This document shows, one piece after another, positions 60,724 through 64,000 of a stretch of DNA of 64,000 nucleotides. Both the position numbers and the translations under genes were made by a program. This stretch comes from Pseudoruegeria aquimaris. Lineage in GTDB: Bacteria > Pseudomonadota > Alphaproteobacteria > Rhodobacterales > Rhodobacteraceae. Position 1 is the first letter of the stretch. Every line of letters begins with the position of its first letter. The stretch is from assembly GCF_900172235.1 (NCBI RefSeq), contig NZ_FWFQ01000015.1:33811-97810 (forward strand), in the 5' to 3' direction. The notes beneath the pieces are model-generated. The model worked only from the letters and a program-made list of their open reading frames with translations, did no database searches and had not been told where the DNA came from.

Positions 60724-61298
60724 TCCGCTTCTGGTGGGTGCGCCACGGCCCGACCCATGAAACCGCCTTCACAGGCTGGCGCGACGTGCCCGCCGATCTG
60801 TCCGATACCGCGCTGATCCGGCGCGTGTCGGAGACCCTGCCCGCCGCCGCGCCGGTGATCTCCTCGGATCTGTCCCGCGCCGTGGCCACCGCCGACGCCA
60901 TCGCCGGCGCACGGCCGCGCCTGCCCCACCGTGCCGGCCTCAGGGAGTTCGATTTCGGCGACTGGGACGGCAAGCACTGGCGCGAGGTGGCCGAAAGCCA
61001 CCCCGAGCTGTCCCGCGCCTACTGGGAGCGCCCCGGGGAACCGGCCCCGCCCGGCGGAGAGAGCTGGAACGCCGCCGCCGCCCGCATCGACGCCGAGATC
61101 GACGCGCTGCGCAAGGCGCCGCCCGCCGCCGACATCATCATCGTGGCTCATTTCGGCACCATCCTCACCCAGGTGCGCAAGGGCCTCGGGGTCACGCCCT
61201 ACGAGGCCCTCGCCCACCGGATCGACAACCTGTCGATCACCCGCATCGAGGTGGACGGAGACGGCTGGCGCGCGCCGCTCATCAATCACCTTCCGTGA
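60720..61298 (+). CDS. Histidine phosphatase, probable alpha-ribazole phosphatase (CobC-like)
   Basis: A 192-aa member of the phosphoglycerate-mutase-like branch. Catalytic RHGPTHETAFTGWRD, SSDLSRAVATADA, the FDFGDWDGKHWREV helix and second His in IVAHFGTILTQ. Overlap with cobP supports a role as CobC-type phosphatase in cobalamin synthesis. Confidence 0.88.
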   Translation: MIRFWWVRHGPTHETAFTGWRDVPADLSDTALIRRVSETLPAAAPVISSDLSRAVATADAIAGARPRLPHRAGLREFDFGDWDGKHWREVAESHPELSRAYWERPGEPAPPGGESWNAAAARIDAEIDALRKAPPAADIIIVAHFGTILTQVRKGLGVTPYEALAHRIDNLSITRIEVDGDGWRAPLINHLP

Positions 61299-61356
61299 TG
61301 GGCGACGTCAGGAAACATCGTTTTCCATCGCCGCGCCCGGCCCATAGGCTGCGGTC

Positions 61357-62229
61357 ATGACCTATCTACTTGCCCTGGCCGATCGCGCCTATTCCAGCTG
61401 GTCCCTGCGGGGCTGGCTCCTGTTCGAGAAATTCGACATCCCGGTGACCTGCCGCTTTGGCCGGCTCTACACCGACGCCTTCCCGGCGATGCTGGCCGAT
61501 TTCTCCCCTGCCCGCACCGTTCCCGCCCTGCGCACGCCCACGGGCACGGTGATCCCGGATTCGCTCGCCATCGCCGAGGAACTGCACAGCCGCCACCCCA
61601 ACGCCGGCCTGCTGCCCGCCGACCCGGCGCGGCGTGCCGTGGCCCGCGCGCTGATGGCCGAGATGCACACCGGTTTCACCGCCCTGCGCAACGCCTGCCC
61701 GATGAACCTGCGCGTCGCCTACGGCGATTTCGAGCCGGACGACGCCGTGCAGAGGGATCTGCGCCGGCTCGAAGAGCTCTGGGCCTGGGCGCTGGAAACC
61801 ACCGGCAGCGATGGGCCGTGGCTCTGCGGAGACTACAGCGCGGCGGATGCCTTCTTCGCCCCTGTCGCCGCCCGCGTCGCCACCTACGGGCTGAAGATCG
61901 CACCGGCCGCGCAAAGCTACGTCGAAGCCCATCTGGCCGATACCGCCTTCCGCCGCTGGCGGGCCATGGGCCTCGTGGACGGCGCCGACCAGCCCTTCTA
62001 CGCGCGCGATTTCGTGCCCGTGCCCTGGCCCGGCCCGGCACCGCTGCCCGCCCGCGCCGTGGACGGCGGTACGCCTGAAAACAGCACCTGCCCCTACTCC
62101 GGGAAACCCGTCACCCACCTGCTGGAACTGGACGGGCGGCGCTTCGGCTTCTGCAATGCCTTCTGCCGCGACAAGACGGTGGCCGACGCGGAAGCCTGGC
62201 CCGCCTTCATGAACCTTTACCATTCCTAA
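61357..62229 (+). CDS. GST-like protein with C-terminal Cys motif
   Basis: A 290-aa protein. Residues 1-210 are GST-like (YSSWSLRGWLLFEKFDIPVT, RTVPALRTPTGTVIPDSLAI, GDYSAADAFFAPVAARVATY). An extra tail of about 45 residues has NSTCPYSGKPVTHLLELDGR then FGFCNAFCRDK, a C-x(21)-C-x3-C arrangement resembling YHS/TRASH-type metal-binding tails. Function unknown; tail could bind zinc or copper. Confidence 0.85.
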   Translation: MTYLLALADRAYSSWSLRGWLLFEKFDIPVTCRFGRLYTDAFPAMLADFSPARTVPALRTPTGTVIPDSLAIAEELHSRHPNAGLLPADPARRAVARALMAEMHTGFTALRNACPMNLRVAYGDFEPDDAVQRDLRRLEELWAWALETTGSDGPWLCGDYSAADAFFAPVAARVATYGLKIAPAAQSYVEAHLADTAFRRWRAMGLVDGADQPFYARDFVPVPWPGPAPLPARAVDGGTPENSTCPYSGKPVTHLLELDGRRFGFCNAFCRDKTVADAEAWPAFMNLYHS

Positions 62230-62297
62230 ACCAAACGCCCGTTAACCATTGTATCAGGGTTGACGGCCCGCCCGTTGCGGGCGGGCGAAAGGCGTTC

Positions 62298-63812
62298 ATG
62301 GTTGCTCAGGCCTACACGGTTGCCTTCGAGGGCATCGAGGCGCGCATCGTCCAGGTGCAATGCGCGGTGACGCCCGGCATGCCCGCCTTCTCGGTGGTGG
62401 GCCTTCCGGACAAGGCGGTCTCGGAGGCACGCGACCGCCTGCGCGCGGCACTGTCGGCGATGTCGATCGCCCTGCCTTCGCGCCGGATCACCATCAACCT
62501 CTCGCCGGCCGACCTGCCCAAGGAAGGGTCGCATTTCGATCTGCCGATCGCGCTCAGCCTTCTGGCAGCGCTCGACATCCTGCCGCGCGAAGAGGTGGAA
62601 AACACGGTGTCGCTCGGCGAGCTGGCGCTCGATGGCCGGCTCGTCGGAGTGATCGGCGCCCTGCCCGCCGCCATGGCGGCGGCCGAAGCCGGCTGCACGC
62701 TGGTGTGCCCCAAGGCCTGCGGCGCCGAGGCCGCCTGGGCGGGCGAAACCCCGGTGATCGCCGCCGACAGCCTCGATGCGCTGGTGCGCCACTTCACGGG
62801 CCGCGCCGTCATCGCCCCCAGCGCGCCGGGCGAAGTGCACGCGCCCGGCCTTGCGCGGGATCTGCGCGAGGTGAAGGGGCAGGAACGGGCCAAACGCGGA
62901 CTGGAAATCGCCGCCGCCGGGCGCCACCACCTGCTGCTCGTCGGGCCGCCGGGCTCCGGCAAATCCATGCTCGCCGCGCGGCTGCCCGGGATTCTGCCGC
63001 CGCTCAGCCCGGCCGAGGCGCTGGAGACCTCGATGATCCATTCCCTCGCCGGGCTGCTCGAGGATGGCGGCATCTCCCGCACGCGGCCCTTCTGCGAGCC
63101 GCACCATACCGCCTCGATGGCGGCGATCGTCGGCGGCGGCAGGGGGGCGAAGCCGGGCCAGATCTCTCTCGCGCACAACGGCGTACTCTTCATGGACGAA
63201 TTCCCCGAGTTCTCGCGGCAGGTGCTGGAAACCCTGCGCCAGCCGATCGAATCCGGCCACGTCGTCGTGGCGCGCGCCAACGCCCACGTGCGCTACCCCT
63301 GCCGTTTCCTGCTGGTGGCGGCGGCCAACCCCTGCCGCTGCGGCCACATGAGCGATCCGGCGCGCGCCTGCGCGCGGGTGCCCGACTGCGGCGCAGAGTA
63401 TCTGGGCCGGATCTCCGGCCCGCTGATGGACAGGTTCGACCTGCGCATCGAGGTGCCGCCGGTGAGCTACCGGGATCTGGACCTGCCCGAGTCGGGCGAC
63501 GGCAGCGCGCAGGTGGCCGCGCGCGTGGCACGGGCACGACAGCTTCAGGAAGAGCGATTTGCCGGGGCGGAGGATGTGCGCGTGAACGCCGATGCGGAAG
63601 GCCGCCTGCTGGAAGACATCGCATCCCCCTGTGCGGAAGGCCGCGCGATGCTGGCCCGCGCCGCGGAACGGTTCGGGCTCTCGGCCCGTGGCTACCACCG
63701 CGTGCTGCGCGTGGCCCGAACCATCGCGGACCTGGAAGGCAGCGCACAGGTGCGCCAGCCCCACGTGGCCGAAGCGCTCAGCTTCCGGCTCAGCGTGCCT
63801 GAACCGGGCTAG
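62298..63812 (+). CDS. comM: YifB/ComM family Mg-chelatase-like AAA+ ATPase
   Basis: A 504-aa AAA+ protein; ComM in naturally competent bacteria is a helicase that promotes branch migration during recombination. N-terminal Lon-protease-like fold (GLPDKAVSEARDRLRAAL, INLSPADLPKEGSHFDLPIA), Walker A GPPGSGKSMLAARLPGI (about 215-231), Walker B VLFMDEFPEF and a C-terminal Mg-chelatase domain (RGYHRVLRVARTIADLEG). The stop codon TAG lies in a CTAG adjoining an IS element, so the last residues could have been altered by insertion. Confidence 0.93.
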   Translation: MVAQAYTVAFEGIEARIVQVQCAVTPGMPAFSVVGLPDKAVSEARDRLRAALSAMSIALPSRRITINLSPADLPKEGSHFDLPIALSLLAALDILPREEVENTVSLGELALDGRLVGVIGALPAAMAAAEAGCTLVCPKACGAEAAWAGETPVIAADSLDALVRHFTGRAVIAPSAPGEVHAPGLARDLREVKGQERAKRGLEIAAAGRHHLLLVGPPGSGKSMLAARLPGILPPLSPAEALETSMIHSLAGLLEDGGISRTRPFCEPHHTASMAAIVGGGRGAKPGQISLAHNGVLFMDEFPEFSRQVLETLRQPIESGHVVVARANAHVRYPCRFLLVAAANPCRCGHMSDPARACARVPDCGAEYLGRISGPLMDRFDLRIEVPPVSYRDLDLPESGDGSAQVAARVARARQLQEERFAGAEDVRVNADAEGRLLEDIASPCAEGRAMLARAAERFGLSARGYHRVLRVARTIADLEGSAQVRQPHVAEALSFRLSVPEPG

Positions 63813-64000
63813 GTCGTGGACTCATAATGTCTGATCCAGAGCCTTGAGCAAGCGAGGTGAAGTGCGGCGAGGAAGTTTGCTGCGGTTTTGAAGTATCGCG
63901 TTGCGATGCCGCGGAAGTGTTTGAGACGATTGAAGAACCGTTCGACCTTGTTGCGTTCGCGGTAGAGGTCTCGGTCGACGGTCCTGACCACGCGGACGTT
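63809..64000 (-). mobile_element. IS5-type insertion sequence, transposase 3' end, cut by window edge
   Basis: Minus-strand frame running to the window edge with the C-terminal catalytic block of an IS5-family DDE transposase: DRDLYRERNKVERFFNRLKH (E in VERFF is the DDE Glu) and RGIATRYFKTAANFLAALHL, ending RHYESTT. Its stop (63811-63809) sits in CTAG shared with the yifB stop, so the transposase stop appears to be supplied by the target site. The transposase start lies beyond 64000. Confidence 0.85.

Overview
The window is about 65-68 % GC, carries tightly packed genes with many ATGA/GTGA stop-start overlaps, and reads as chromosomal DNA of a Rhodobacterales (Roseobacter/Paracoccaceae-type) alphaproteobacterium. 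Indicators are a complex I operon interrupted by small non-structural genes (as known for the Paracoccus nqo cluster), a DUF5337 gene, an RpoH-II type sigma factor behind a sigma-E type promoter, HisZ-dependent histidine biosynthesis, a B12-dependent ribonucleotide reductase and a xdhABC/BMP purine cluster. I saw no tRNA, rRNA or CRISPR array, and no gap of 300 bases or more without a gene; the longest (26887-27181 and 41418-41680) are described below.

Layout. (1) 1-11453, minus strand: nuo operon, promoter to nuoH (cut by the window edge), order A-B-x-C-sulfotransferase-D-E-x-x-x-F-x-x-G-x-H. Nine non-structural genes sit between structural genes, most with overlaps or gaps of 1-6 nt, including a 38-aa four-cysteine peptide, a helix-hairpin-helix membrane protein related to the C-terminal extension of NuoE, and three exported proteins. 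(2) 11.5-17.4 kb: GST, Hint-domain protein, frameshifted LpxR-like gene, class II ribonucleotide reductase, DUF1489. (3) 17.4-20.7 kb: hisS-hisZ-hisG. (4) 20.8-26.9 kb: Lrp-type regulator divergent from phenylalanine hydroxylase, slyX, a lipoprotein, dnaE. (5) 27.2-36.7 kb: xdhABC run directly into a BMP-type (nucleoside/purine) ABC transporter, ending at a strong terminator. (6) 36.8-45.8 kb: DUF1993, aldo/keto reductase, FAD oxidoreductase, DUF938, secreted RTX protein, membrane protein, GcvT-type dimethylglycine/sarcosine dehydrogenase-like enzyme. (7) 45.9-54.6 kb: panC-panB, a frameshifted lipase-like gene, a small exported peptide, sulfotransferase, hydroxyacid dehydrogenase, SH3 protein, CDF transporter, M3 peptidase, DUF4399. 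(8) 54.6-64 kb: amino-acid ABC permease and binding protein (no ATPase), MoeB/ThiF-like protein with membrane anchor, dut-coaBC, rpoH-II, cobP-cobC-like pair, GST with a Cys motif tail, YifB/ComM, and an IS5-type element starting at the yifB stop codon.

Links between genes: panC/panB and coaBC feed CoA synthesis; cobP and the CobC-like phosphatase serve cobalamin assembly, which the class II reductase uses; xdhABC and the BMP transporter form one purine uptake/oxidation unit. The most unusual structures are the accessory genes inside the nuo operon, two families of GC-rich palindromic repeats that also lie in frame inside two enzymes (xdhA and the GcvT-type dehydrogenase), a 36-residue higher-order repeat in the RTX protein, and a sigma-E-like promoter in front of rpoH.
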